Shown here in pieces: positions 8,466-15,834 of a stretch of DNA of 64,000 nucleotides. The notes beneath the pieces were generated by a model, which worked only from the letters and a program-made list of their open reading frames with translations, had not been told where the DNA came from and did not search any database. Location of the stretch: NCBI GenBank assembly GCA_002551355.1, contig NTHE01000028.1:1-64000 (forward strand), in the 5' to 3' direction. A program made the position numbers and the translations under genes. This DNA comes from Streptomyces sp. man185 (GTDB lineage: Bacteria > Actinomycetota > Actinomycetes > Streptomycetales > Streptomycetaceae). The stretch's first letter is position 1; every line of letters starts with the position of its first letter.

Positions 8466-9113
8466 ATGACGCCTAAGATCCTCCACCGGCCCCCGTCCCT
8501 CGGTGACACCGAGCGGCCCGTTCCTCGCTGGGCGACGCGCCTGGCCTACGCGCTTCCACTGCTTCTGCTGCCGTCGTGCCTGTGGCGGCTGCCCTTCGCC
8601 CTGCACTTCGAGATGGGTCAGGTCCAGGAGGGCGGTATGCCTGCCTACTGGTTGAGCATTCCGTACGTCCTCGGGCTCAGCGTGCTGACGGAAGTGATCG
8701 CGATCCTGACCATCGGGCTGGTCCGGGGCTGGGGAGAGGTCGCGCCCGCCTGGATACCGGTCATCGGCGGCAGACGCGTCCGGCCGATGGCGGCCGTCGT
8801 CCCGGCCGTGCTCGGCGGCCTGATCCTCACCTTCCTGTTCACCGCCGTCCCCGTGGGCGGCGATCGCAACCTCACCGTGTACGGCGTCGTCGACACCGTC
8901 GCGTACAGCAACGACGCCTGGCACGCGCTGGCGACGGTGTGCGTCACCCCGATCGCCGCTTGGGGGCCCATCACCATCGCCCTCGCGATCGCCTACTACC
9001 GCCGCCGCACCGTCCGTTCCTCCAGCACGCCCGTAGGTCACGGAACTTCGCCGACAGCAGATCCGCCCGGAGCGCAACGCCCGGCCCGTGCCGGGGCGGT
9101 GCCGCGCTCCTAG
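8466..9113 (+). CDS. Multi-pass membrane protein of unknown function
   Basis: A 215-residue protein with about four hydrophobic segments (near residues 20-40, 60-85, 95-120 and 155-180) and a Ser/Thr/Pro-rich tail. No catalytic or transport motif is recognised. ATG 8466 follows GGTGGAG; the longer frame from 8373 lacks such a site. The next gene, an XRE regulator, begins 9 bp after this stop, so the two are probably co-transcribed. Confidence 0.65.
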   Translation: MTPKILHRPPSLGDTERPVPRWATRLAYALPLLLLPSCLWRLPFALHFEMGQVQEGGMPAYWLSIPYVLGLSVLTEVIAILTIGLVRGWGEVAPAWIPVIGGRRVRPMAAVVPAVLGGLILTFLFTAVPVGGDRNLTVYGVVDTVAYSNDAWHALATVCVTPIAAWGPITIALAIAYYRRRTVRSSSTPVGHGTSPTADPPGAQRPARAGAVPRS

Positions 9114-9122
9114 GCTGGGACG

Positions 9123-9560
9123 GTGAGCATCCGAGCGACGAACCAGGCCGACGTGATCCCTCTGCGCCCGCTCCCGACGGCGGCGGCCCCGGGCCTGCCC
9201 CGGGAGCCGCTCTGGCGTGACCTCGTCGGGGAGGTGCTGCGCCGCGAACGCCGAGCGCAGGGGCGGACGTTGAAGGAGGTGTCCGGGGCGGCCCGGATCT
9301 CCATGGCGTACCTCTCCGAGGTGGAGCGCGGCCGCAAGGAGGCCTCCTCCGAGGTGCTGGCCGCCGCCGCCCAGGCGCTCGGCCTGAGCCTCGCGGACGT
9401 CCTGGCGCTGGCCGGGGAGCGGCTGGTCAGCCTCACGGCCGTGCGGTCCCGGGCCAGGTCGTCGGGGGCGGCCGGGGGACACCGGTCGGTGCGGACGACG
9501 GGTCCGGCTCGTCCGCCCGGCCCGGCGAGCCCGATGGGCGGCGTGCTGCTGGCGGCCTGA
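9123..9560 (+). CDS. XRE-family regulator of the ClgR/PopR type
   Basis: A 145-residue DNA-binding protein. The helix-turn-helix spans about residues 33-98 and matches the ClgR/PopR signature: LRRERRAQGRTLKEVS, then ISMAYLSEVERGRKEASSEVL. In Streptomyces such proteins activate clpP and related protease genes and are themselves degraded by Clp through a C-terminal Ala-Ala. This protein also ends in LLAA, so it may be similarly unstable (inference). GTG 9123 is the likely start. No clp gene is adjacent. It converges on the hydrolase gene with only 12 bp between stops. Confidence 0.85.
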   Translation: MSIRATNQADVIPLRPLPTAAAPGLPREPLWRDLVGEVLRRERRAQGRTLKEVSGAARISMAYLSEVERGRKEASSEVLAAAAQALGLSLADVLALAGERLVSLTAVRSRARSSGAAGGHRSVRTTGPARPPGPASPMGGVLLAA

Positions 9561-9572
9561 CCCGAGGGGGCG

Positions 9573-10487
9573 TCACGGGCGGTCGTCGACCCGGGCCGCC
9601 CGGTCCGCGAGGGCTCGTACCTCGGCGGCGACGGCGGAATGCCGTTCGCGCGGGATGTCGTGGCCGACGCCCGGCTGGAGGACGAGCCGGGCGTCGCGGA
9701 TCGCGGCGGCGGTGGCCCGGCTCGCGGAGGGCTTGAGCAGCGGGTCGTCCGTGCCGTGCAGCACCAGAGTGGGAAGGCGCAGTTCTGCCAGGGACGGGCC
9801 GTGCCAGGGTGCGCCGATCTGGCGGGACTGGGCGTCCGGGTCGGCGATGCCGGTGTCCACGTCGGTGGTGACCCGCTCCAGGGCCTCCGCCTCGTCGAAC
9901 GGGTAGCCGGGCGAGGCGCAGAGCCGCGCCACCGCGAGCCCGGTCGCGATGCGGCCCGCCCGGTCCCGGGCGGGCTTGACGCGGGCGAGCTTCGCGAGCG
10001 TGCCGAGCCGCAGGTGGCGGAAGGCGCCCAGCCCGCCGACGTCGCTGGGCAGCGCGGCGGACGAGGTGAGCGTGCGCACCCGGTCCGGGTGGCGCAGGGC
10101 CACTCGCTGGGCGACGACCCCGCCCAGCGAGTGCCCGAAGAGGTGCGCCGACTCCCAGCCGAGCGCGTCCAGGACGGCGACCGCGTCGTCGGCCATGTCC
10201 TCGGCGGTGTAGGCCGCACCACGGCCTGCGGCCAGGGCGGCGAAGGGGTTGCCCCGGGCGGCGGGCTTCGGCAGACGGGTGGACTCGCCCGCGTCCCGCT
10301 GGTCGTAGCGGGCGACGGCGAACCCGGCGCCGGCGAAGGCGGCACAGAGTCCCTGCGGCCACCACTGCCGGGAGACCGCCAGCCCCATCACCAGGAGCAG
10401 CGGCTCACCGTCCGCGCCCTCCTGGAGCCGGTCGTGGGCGAGCTCGACCGCACCGTTGCGGGCGAAGCGGCGTTCGGTCCAGGTCAT
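9573..10487 (-). CDS. Alpha/beta hydrolase
   Basis: A 304-residue cytoplasmic serine hydrolase of the epoxide-hydrolase/esterase-like superfamily. The nucleophile elbow is GHSLGG, the late strand carries LVLHGTDDPLL with the acidic residue, and the catalytic His is in GVGHDIP. The substrate cannot be inferred. The gene is divergent from a TetR regulator across 91 bp holding a perfect palindrome, so it is the probable target of that regulator. ATG 10487 follows GAAGGAG. Confidence 0.88.
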   Translation of the reverse strand: MTWTERRFARNGAVELAHDRLQEGADGEPLLLVMGLAVSRQWWPQGLCAAFAGAGFAVARYDQRDAGESTRLPKPAARGNPFAALAAGRGAAYTAEDMADDAVAVLDALGWESAHLFGHSLGGVVAQRVALRHPDRVRTLTSSAALPSDVGGLGAFRHLRLGTLAKLARVKPARDRAGRIATGLAVARLCASPGYPFDEAEALERVTTDVDTGIADPDAQSRQIGAPWHGPSLAELRLPTLVLHGTDDPLLKPSASRATAAAIRDARLVLQPGVGHDIPRERHSAVAAEVRALADRAARVDDRP

Positions 10488-10509
10488 GGCGGGCTCCTTC
10501 GGCGGAGAG

Positions 10510-10534
10510 ATACTGCGATCGGTGTTCGCAGTAT
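10510..10534. promoter_or_regulatory. TetR-type operator between the hydrolase and tetR genes
   Basis: Perfect 9-bp arms ATACTGCGA (10510-10518) and TCGCAGTAT (10526-10534) with a 7-bp spacer, in the only intergenic gap shared by the two divergent genes. The geometry fits a TetR-family dimer that represses both genes. Confidence 0.8.
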
Positions 10535-10578
10535 TAGACTACAGCCAGTTCAGAACGACCGAGGGGAAGGTGCGGACC

Positions 10579-11283
10579 GTGGCCGACCGCGAGACCCGGC
10601 CGACGACCGTCTGGTCACGTCCCGAGCGGGGCGCGCGCGGACCCGCACCCGAGCGGAGCCGCTCCCAGATCACGACGGCCGCCCTCGCCCTCGCCGACGC
10701 GGAGGGCCTGGCGGCCGTGTCGATGCGCGCGCTCGCGCAGCGGCTGGGCACAGGCCCGGCCTCGCTCTACCGCTATGTGGGGAGCCGGGACGAGCTGCTG
10801 GACCTCATGGCGGACGCGGTCGCCGCCGAGCTGGACCTCTCCGCGGCCCCCACCGGCGACTGGCTGGACGGTCTCGTCGGCCTGGCCGTCCAGTCCAAGG
10901 CCGCGCACGTCCGGCACCCGTGGCTGGCCGATCTGAACGACCGGCGCGGCGAGGTGCTGGGTCCGCACGCGATCGACTACCTCGACCACGCGCTCCGGAT
11001 CCTGGCCCCCGCACCCGGCACCGCCGGACAGAAGCTGGAGGCCATCGGCCTGCTCGGCGGCCTGGCCACCCTCTTCGCCCGCCGGGACGCCCTCGCAGCG
11101 GACGTCGACGCCCCGCACGCCCGGGCGGCCCACCTGGCCGAGGTCGCCGCCGAGGGCCGCCACCCGCACCTGCTCGCCGCCCTCACCACGGCGGGCGCCC
11201 CGCCCACGGCCGGCCCCGACGACCGGGACGCCCTCTTCGTACGGCTGCTGCGTCAGGTGCTTCCGGCGATGCTGACCGGCTGA
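10579..11283 (+). CDS. TetR-family transcriptional regulator
   Basis: A 234-residue repressor-type protein. The N-terminal HTH covers about residues 30-80 (ITTAALALADAEG, then MRALAQRLGTGPASLYRYVGSRDELLDLM). The C-terminal half is the ligand-binding and dimer domain of the TetR_C class. GTG 10579 is chosen because AGGGGAAG lies about 8 nt upstream; a second in-frame GTG at 10570 is too close to that site. The palindrome at 10510-10534 probably makes it autoregulatory and a repressor of the divergent hydrolase. Confidence 0.88.
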   Translation: MADRETRPTTVWSRPERGARGPAPERSRSQITTAALALADAEGLAAVSMRALAQRLGTGPASLYRYVGSRDELLDLMADAVAAELDLSAAPTGDWLDGLVGLAVQSKAAHVRHPWLADLNDRRGEVLGPHAIDYLDHALRILAPAPGTAGQKLEAIGLLGGLATLFARRDALAADVDAPHARAAHLAEVAAEGRHPHLLAALTTAGAPPTAGPDDRDALFVRLLRQVLPAMLTG

Positions 11284-11327
11284 CGCAGGATCCCGGACGA
11301 GAGGCCCGGAGGCTTCTGCGGCCCGGC

Positions 11328-11993
11328 TCAGCCCTCGGCCGGGGCCACGCCGACCGGGCAGGAGACTCCCGTGCCGCCGATGCCGCAGTAGCCGCCCGGG
11401 TTCTTGTCCAGGTACTGCTGGTGGTACGCCTCCGCCGGCCAGAACGGGCGGCCCTCGACCGGGAGGATCTCCGTGGTGATCTCCTTGTGGCCCGAGGCCG
11501 TCAGGACCTTCTGGTACGCCTCACGGGACGCGTCGGCGGCCGCTGCCTGCGCGGGGGAGTGGGTGTAGATCGCGGAACGGTACTGGGTGCCCACGTCGTT
11601 GCCCTGGCGGAATCCCTGGGTCGGGTTGTGCGACTCCCAGAACAGCTTCAGCAGCTCCTCGTAGCTGACGACGGCCGGGTCGAAGACGACGCGTACCGCC
11701 TCCGTGTGCCCGGTCAGGCCGGAGCAGGCCTCGTCGTACGTCGGGTTCTCGGTGTAGCCGCCCTGGTAGCCGACGAGCGTCGTCCAGACGCCCTCGGTCT
11801 GCCAGAACTTGCGCTCCGCGCCCCAGAAACAGCCCAGCGCGAAGTCCGCCACCTCCAGGCCCTCGGGGTACGGGCCCACCAGGGGGTTGCCGAGGACGGT
11901 GTGGCGGGAGGGGACGGTGAATTCGGGAACGGGGCGGCCGCGCAGGGCCTGCTCCGGGGTGGGGAGCTCGGGGGTGCGGCGGTTCAGGAACAT
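11328..11993 (-). CDS. msrA: Peptide methionine sulfoxide reductase MsrA
   Basis: MsrA reduces the S epimer of methionine sulfoxide in proteins and free methionine, with thioredoxin as donor. The 221-residue protein has the catalytic Cys55 in GCFWG, the segments GYTENPTYDEACSGLTGHTE and the recycling cysteines near the C-terminus (GYCGIGGTGVSCPV). ATG 11993 follows GGAGGAG. An exact GGAAT-N18-GTT element upstream indicates control by the thiol-oxidative-stress sigma factor SigR, which fits the function. Confidence 0.96.
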   Translation of the reverse strand: MFLNRRTPELPTPEQALRGRPVPEFTVPSRHTVLGNPLVGPYPEGLEVADFALGCFWGAERKFWQTEGVWTTLVGYQGGYTENPTYDEACSGLTGHTEAVRVVFDPAVVSYEELLKLFWESHNPTQGFRQGNDVGTQYRSAIYTHSPAQAAAADASREAYQKVLTASGHKEITTEILPVEGRPFWPAEAYHQQYLDKNPGGYCGIGGTGVSCPVGVAPAEG

Positions 11994-12358
11994 GCGGGGG
12001 CTCCTCCGGGGGTCGGTGTTCGGTACGTACAACACGGGAGCGGTCGCCGGGATTCCGGGGCGATGGCAGGAGCCGGGGTTCGTGCCGGACCGTTCACCCG
12101 GTCGCCCCGGCGATGTGCGCCAGGGCCCGTGCGAGGTCCCGCGTGCGGGCCGTCCCGTGGTTCCGTTGCCGCGCCGGCGCGAGGGAGGAGTCCGGGAGCC
12201 CGGCGTCGGCCCGGGCACGTTCGGCGCCCTGCTTCCGGTGTACGGGACCGGGATCACGGCCGTCACGGCGACGGGCGCGGCGCTCGTGGCGGGTGCGCCG
12301 GTGACCGTCGCGGCGGGGCGGGCCCCGGCGCCCGCCGGGCCGCGAACTCGTACGGAGA
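11994..12358. other. Intergenic region upstream of msrA
   Basis: This 365-bp stretch holds the SigR-type promoter of msrA at its left end. The rest (about 12060-12358) is GC-rich with no start codon plus ribosome-binding site leading to a plausible product. It also separates msrA from the next minus-strand gene, which ends at 12359. Confidence 0.55.
12031..12056 (-). promoter_or_regulatory. SigR-type promoter of msrA
   Basis: On the minus strand GGAAT (12056-12052) is followed by exactly 18 nt and GTT (12033-12031), the published SigR consensus in Streptomyces coelicolor. It predicts a short leader of about 30 nt before the msrA ATG. Confidence 0.8.
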
Positions 12359-13462
12359 TCAGTGCGACAGCGTCGCCGGGCTGCCGCCGTTCGCCTCGTA
12401 GCCCGCGACCGCCAGCGCCCGGTAGACCGTGTACTGCGCGGCCGGGTCCGGGTCCGCCGTCCAGGGCAGCGCGCCCACGTGGCCGTCGATCCGGACCAGC
12501 TGGTGCATGGCCTCCGACCAGCGCTCCATGTGGACCAGGAACAGCACCAGCAGGTGGCGGACGTGGGCCAGCATCGGGTCGTCCGGACGCGCCGCGTGCA
12601 CCGCGAACATCGCGCCCTCGACCGCCTTGGTCACCACCTGGCCGCGGTAGAAGCTCTGCACCAGGTTGACCTCCGGCAGGTGCTCGTACACCGCGAACAG
12701 CGGCAGCGCCGCGAGCAGCGAGCCCTGCGGGGCGCGGGCGGCGGCGGCCGTGGCGAAGGCGTCCGCGTCCGCGCGCGAGCCGTGCCACTTCTCGCAGTGG
12801 AAATGCAGCGCGGCGATGTGCGCGCCCATGTGCGCCGGGGCCCGGTCGATGATCTTCGCCCAGAGCTGGTCGAACTGCTCGGGGGTGTACTTCAGGCCCC
12901 GGGCCACCGCCAGCTCCACGATGTAGGGGACGGGGTCGCCCGGCGCGAGCAGGGCCGCCTCGCCGCAGACCGTACGCGCCTCCTCCAGGATGATCCGGAA
13001 GTCGTCGCTCCCCGCCGCCGAGGACCGCCACGCCTGCTGCACCAGGAACTCCGCGTGCACCGCCGCACCGCCCGCGTCCTTCGGGGACTCCGCGCGCCAG
13101 GCCCGCAGCCACGAGCCGCCCTTGCCCGGCTGCTGCGCCAGCTCCAGCGAGGCCGCGCCGGCGAAGGCCTGGATCCGCTGCCAGCGCACCTCGCCCTCCT
13201 TCGGCGTCCCGGCCAGCAGCTGGGCGGCCGCCCGCCAGTCCTGGGTGCCCTGGACGACGTCGAGCACGTCCAGCAGGTCCTGGTCGGGGCCCGGCATCCG
13301 GACGTCCAGCTCCTCCTGCCGGGCGAAGCCGTACGTGTCCGGGTCGGCGGCGTCCGGCGAACCGGGGGCGACCTGGCGGATACCGCCCCGGCGGCGCATG
13401 ACCCAGGGGCCGATCACCGCCGCGAGCATGCACATCGCGAGCAGGAACAACAGAATCTCCAT
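12359..13462 (-). CDS. Membrane-anchored protein of unknown function, TPR-like helices
   Basis: A 367-residue protein with one N-terminal TM segment (MEILLFLLAMCMLAAVIGPWV, then RRR). A long, Ala/Leu-rich helical region follows, reminiscent of tetratricopeptide-type repeats but without a clear consensus. ATG 13462 starts right at the TM helix; the upstream open frame is not protein-like. It is divergent from metB by 67 bp. I recognise it only as a conserved Streptomyces protein. Confidence 0.7.
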   Translation of the reverse strand: MEILLFLLAMCMLAAVIGPWVMRRRGGIRQVAPGSPDAADPDTYGFARQEELDVRMPGPDQDLLDVLDVVQGTQDWRAAAQLLAGTPKEGEVRWQRIQAFAGAASLELAQQPGKGGSWLRAWRAESPKDAGGAAVHAEFLVQQAWRSSAAGSDDFRIILEEARTVCGEAALLAPGDPVPYIVELAVARGLKYTPEQFDQLWAKIIDRAPAHMGAHIAALHFHCEKWHGSRADADAFATAAAARAPQGSLLAALPLFAVYEHLPEVNLVQSFYRGQVVTKAVEGAMFAVHAARPDDPMLAHVRHLLVLFLVHMERWSEAMHQLVRIDGHVGALPWTADPDPAAQYTVYRALAVAGYEANGGSPATLSH

Positions 13463-13529
13463 GGCTCCATTGTCACCGGAGCGGCGAGTGGCCGGTAAGG
13501 GTCCTCTCCACGAACTACGCTCGGGCCTC

Positions 13530-14675
13530 ATGAGCGACCAGCACAGCTTCGAAACCCTCGCCATCCACGCGGGGAACACCGCCGACCCCCTCACCGGCGC
13601 GGTGGTTCCGCCGATCTACCAGGTGTCCACGTACAAGCAGGACGGCGTGGGCGGACTGCGCGGCGGCTACGAGTACAGCCGCAGCGCCAACCCGACCCGC
13701 ACCGCCCTGGAGGAGAACCTCGCGGCCCTCGAAGGCGGCCGCCGCGGTCTCGCCTTCGCCTCCGGCCTCGCCGCCGAGGACTGCCTCCTGCGTACGCTGC
13801 TGACCCCCGGCGACCACGTGGTCATCCCGAACGACGCCTACGGCGGCACGTTCCGGCTGTTCGCGAAGGTCGTCTCGCGATGGGGCGTGGAGTTCTCGGT
13901 GGCCGACACCTCGGACGTGGCCGCCGTACGGGCCGCGATCACCCCGCGCACCAAGGCGATCTGGGTGGAGACCCCGTCCAACCCGCTGCTCGGCATCACC
14001 GACATCGCCGCCGTCGCCCAGGTCGCGCACCAGGCCGGGGCGCGCCTCGTCGTCGACAACACCTTCGCCTCGCCCTACCTCCAGCAGCCCCTCGCGCTCG
14101 GCGCGGACGTCGTCGTGCACTCCACCACCAAGTACATGGGCGGCCACTCCGACGTCGTCGGCGGCGCGCTCGTCGTCAGCGACCCGGAGCTGGCCGAGGA
14201 GCTGGCGTACCACCAGAACGCCATGGGCGCGGTCGCCGGACCGTTCGACGCCTGGCTGGTGCTGCGCGGCATCAAGACGCTCGCCGTCCGCATGGACCGG
14301 CACACCGAGAACGCCACCAAGGTCGCCGACCTGCTGACCCGGCACCCCAAGGTCTCCCAGGTCCTCTATCCGGGCCTGCCCGAGCACCCCGGCCACGAGG
14401 TCGCCGCCAAGCAGATGAAGGCGTTCGGCGGCATGGTGTCCTTCCGCGTCGCGGCCGGCGAGGAGGCGGCGGTCGAGGTCTGCAACCGGGCGAAGCTCTT
14501 CACGCTCGGCGAGTCCCTCGGCGGCGTGGAGTCGCTGATCGAGCACCCGGGCCGGATGACGCACGCCTCCGTCGCGGGCTCCCTGCTGGAGGTCCCGGCC
14601 GACCTGGTCCGGATCTCCGTCGGCATCGAGAACGGCGACGACCTGCTCGCCGACCTCACCCAGGCGCTCGGCTGA
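13530..14675 (+). CDS. metB: Cystathionine gamma-synthase
   Basis: A PLP enzyme that joins an O-acylhomoserine with cysteine to give cystathionine in methionine synthesis; close relatives act as gamma-lyases in the reverse direction. The 381-residue product has the Cys/Met-metabolism fold: YSRSANPTRTALEENLAALEGG, the phosphate-binding ASGLAAEDC region and the PLP Lys201 in HSTTKYMGGHSDVVGG. ATG 13530 gives MSDQHSFETLAIHAGN, the expected N-terminus, although the ribosome-binding site is weak. Lyase versus synthase cannot be settled by sequence alone. Confidence 0.9.
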   Translation: MSDQHSFETLAIHAGNTADPLTGAVVPPIYQVSTYKQDGVGGLRGGYEYSRSANPTRTALEENLAALEGGRRGLAFASGLAAEDCLLRTLLTPGDHVVIPNDAYGGTFRLFAKVVSRWGVEFSVADTSDVAAVRAAITPRTKAIWVETPSNPLLGITDIAAVAQVAHQAGARLVVDNTFASPYLQQPLALGADVVVHSTTKYMGGHSDVVGGALVVSDPELAEELAYHQNAMGAVAGPFDAWLVLRGIKTLAVRMDRHTENATKVADLLTRHPKVSQVLYPGLPEHPGHEVAAKQMKAFGGMVSFRVAAGEEAAVEVCNRAKLFTLGESLGGVESLIEHPGRMTHASVAGSLLEVPADLVRISVGIENGDDLLADLTQALG

Positions 14676-14692
14676 TCCTGCGGACACGGCAA

Positions 14693-14719
14693 GGGCGCCC
14701 GCCGGTCCGGCGGGCGCCC
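14693..14719 (+). terminator. Terminator between metB and the DUF1059 gene
   Basis: An 11-bp perfect stem (14693-14703 with 14709-14719) with a 5-nt loop, 18 nt after the metB stop. It lies between convergent genes and may work in both directions. Confidence 0.85.
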
Positions 14720-14734
14720 CTCGCGTCTCGGCGC

Positions 14735-14932
14735 TCAGGTGCTCACCTTCTCGTCCGCGTCCTCCAGCATGCCCCTGATCTGCTCGCGCAGTTCGGGACC
14801 GTCCTCGTGTCCGTGGACCGACGCCGCGTGCTCGCTCGCGGCCCTGACGACCTCGTCCTCCTCACCGGTGAGGGTGAGGGTGCAGTTCATCTCGCTCGGA
14901 TACTTGCGGCAGTCCGCGGTCTTCCTCGTCAT
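14735..14932 (-). CDS. DUF1059 family small protein
   Basis: A 65-residue acidic protein: MTRKTADCRKYPSEMNCTLTLTG followed by a helical half ending in EDADEKVST. The conserved early Cys residues (8 and 17) and length are typical of DUF1059. GAGGAGG precedes ATG 14932; the longer frame upstream is not conserved-looking. No function is known for the family. Confidence 0.8.
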   Translation of the reverse strand: MTRKTADCRKYPSEMNCTLTLTGEEDEVVRAASEHAASVHGHEDGPELREQIRGMLEDADEKVST

Positions 14933-15002
14933 CACGGCCTCCTCGGCTCGTACGACAGCCGCCTTCTCCAGCGTAGGCCTCCCGCACCGGGACCCCAACG
15001 GC

Positions 15003-15260
15003 TCACCAGCCCTCCAACGGCGGAGTGACCTGGGCGGGCTCGGTCGCCCACGGCTGCTCGACACCGATCCAGACGAGGAACGCCACCAGCACCAGGGCCA
15101 GCAGCCAGCCCGCCGTCCGGCCGGCCGCCCGGCGCAGCCGCAGACGGCGACCGCCGCGCCGGACCGCCCGTGCCACCAGGTCCGGTGGCAGGACCGGATG
15201 CGGGCCGTCCAGCATGCGCCGCACCTGCTCCTCGCGTGGGTCCCGCCGGTCCGCGCTCAC
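15003..15260 (-). CDS. Small single-TM protein co-translated with the sigma factor
   Basis: An 85-residue protein: about 45 basic, soluble residues, one TM helix (GWLLALVLVAFLVWIGV) and a short acidic/Pro tail outside. The GTG at 15258-15260 overlaps the sigma-factor stop in a GTGA, so the two proteins are translationally coupled. Its size and position suggest a membrane tether or anti-sigma-like partner (inference). There is no recognised anti-sigma domain such as a zinc HXXXCXXC motif. Confidence 0.7.
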   Translation of the reverse strand: MSADRRDPREEQVRRMLDGPHPVLPPDLVARAVRRGGRRLRLRRAAGRTAGWLLALVLVAFLVWIGVEQPWATEPAQVTPPLEGW

Positions 15261-15772
15261 GGTGTCCTCCGAGGGGCCGGGGCCGCCCCGCGCGTCCCGG
15301 GCCCCGCCCCGCGCCCCGCACCCGACGCCCGCAGCGCCGCCACCGCGCGGGCGCACACCGCGCGGATCCGGTCCGCCGGCAGCCCGAGCAGCGCCGCCGT
15401 CTGGTCCTCGCCGACCTCCTCGTACATCCGCAGGACCAGCACCAGCCGCTCGATCGGCGTCAGCCCGTCCAGCAGACCGCCGCGGGGCCGCTGGTGGCGG
15501 CGGGCCTCCCGGGCGAACCGGAGGGCCAGCTCCCGGCGGGCCCGGTCGTAGGGGTCGCCGCCGCGCAGCCGGTCCCAGTCGGCGTACGTGCACGCCAGCG
15601 CCGCGTGCAGCAACCGCTCGGCCCGCCCGTACGCGCCCGGCGGCTGCGACGGTTCGCCGGTGAGCAGCGTCGCCGTGTGCAGCAGGCGTCCGCCCGCACC
15701 CGCCACGAAGTCCTCGAACTCCAGGGCGCGGAGCCGGTCCCGGTGGGTCGCCCGCTCTGCCATGGACCACAT
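15257..15772 (-). CDS. SigE-family ECF-like RNA polymerase sigma factor
   Basis: A 171-residue protein with sigma region 2 in the first half (FEDFVAGAGGRLLHTATLLTG, then AERLLHAALACTYADWDRL) and region 4 in the second (LTPIERLVLVLRMYEEVGEDQTAALLGLPADRIRAVCARAVAALR). This is the actinobacterial SigE-family pattern. Starts at 15772 or 15763 are both possible. It lies 62 bp downstream of, and on the same strand as, the six-gene stressosome/phosphatase operon, and is followed by a coupled one-TM protein. It could be an output of that operon, but a separate promoter cannot be excluded. Confidence 0.8.
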   Translation of the reverse strand: MWSMAERATHRDRLRALEFEDFVAGAGGRLLHTATLLTGEPSQPPGAYGRAERLLHAALACTYADWDRLRGGDPYDRARRELALRFAREARRHQRPRGGLLDGLTPIERLVLVLRMYEEVGEDQTAALLGLPADRIRAVCARAVAALRASGAGRGAGPGTRGAAPAPRRTP

Positions 15773-15834
15773 ACGAGCCCCGGCGCCCGGGTGCGGTCAA
15801 GGGTGTCGGCACGGTGGGATCGCCGGGTCCGTTC

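Noticed and set aside
9639..12401. A 920-codon plus-strand frame over the hydrolase, tetR and msrA genes
   Set aside because: Same cause: shadow of GC-biased genes on either strand, with no recognisable domain.
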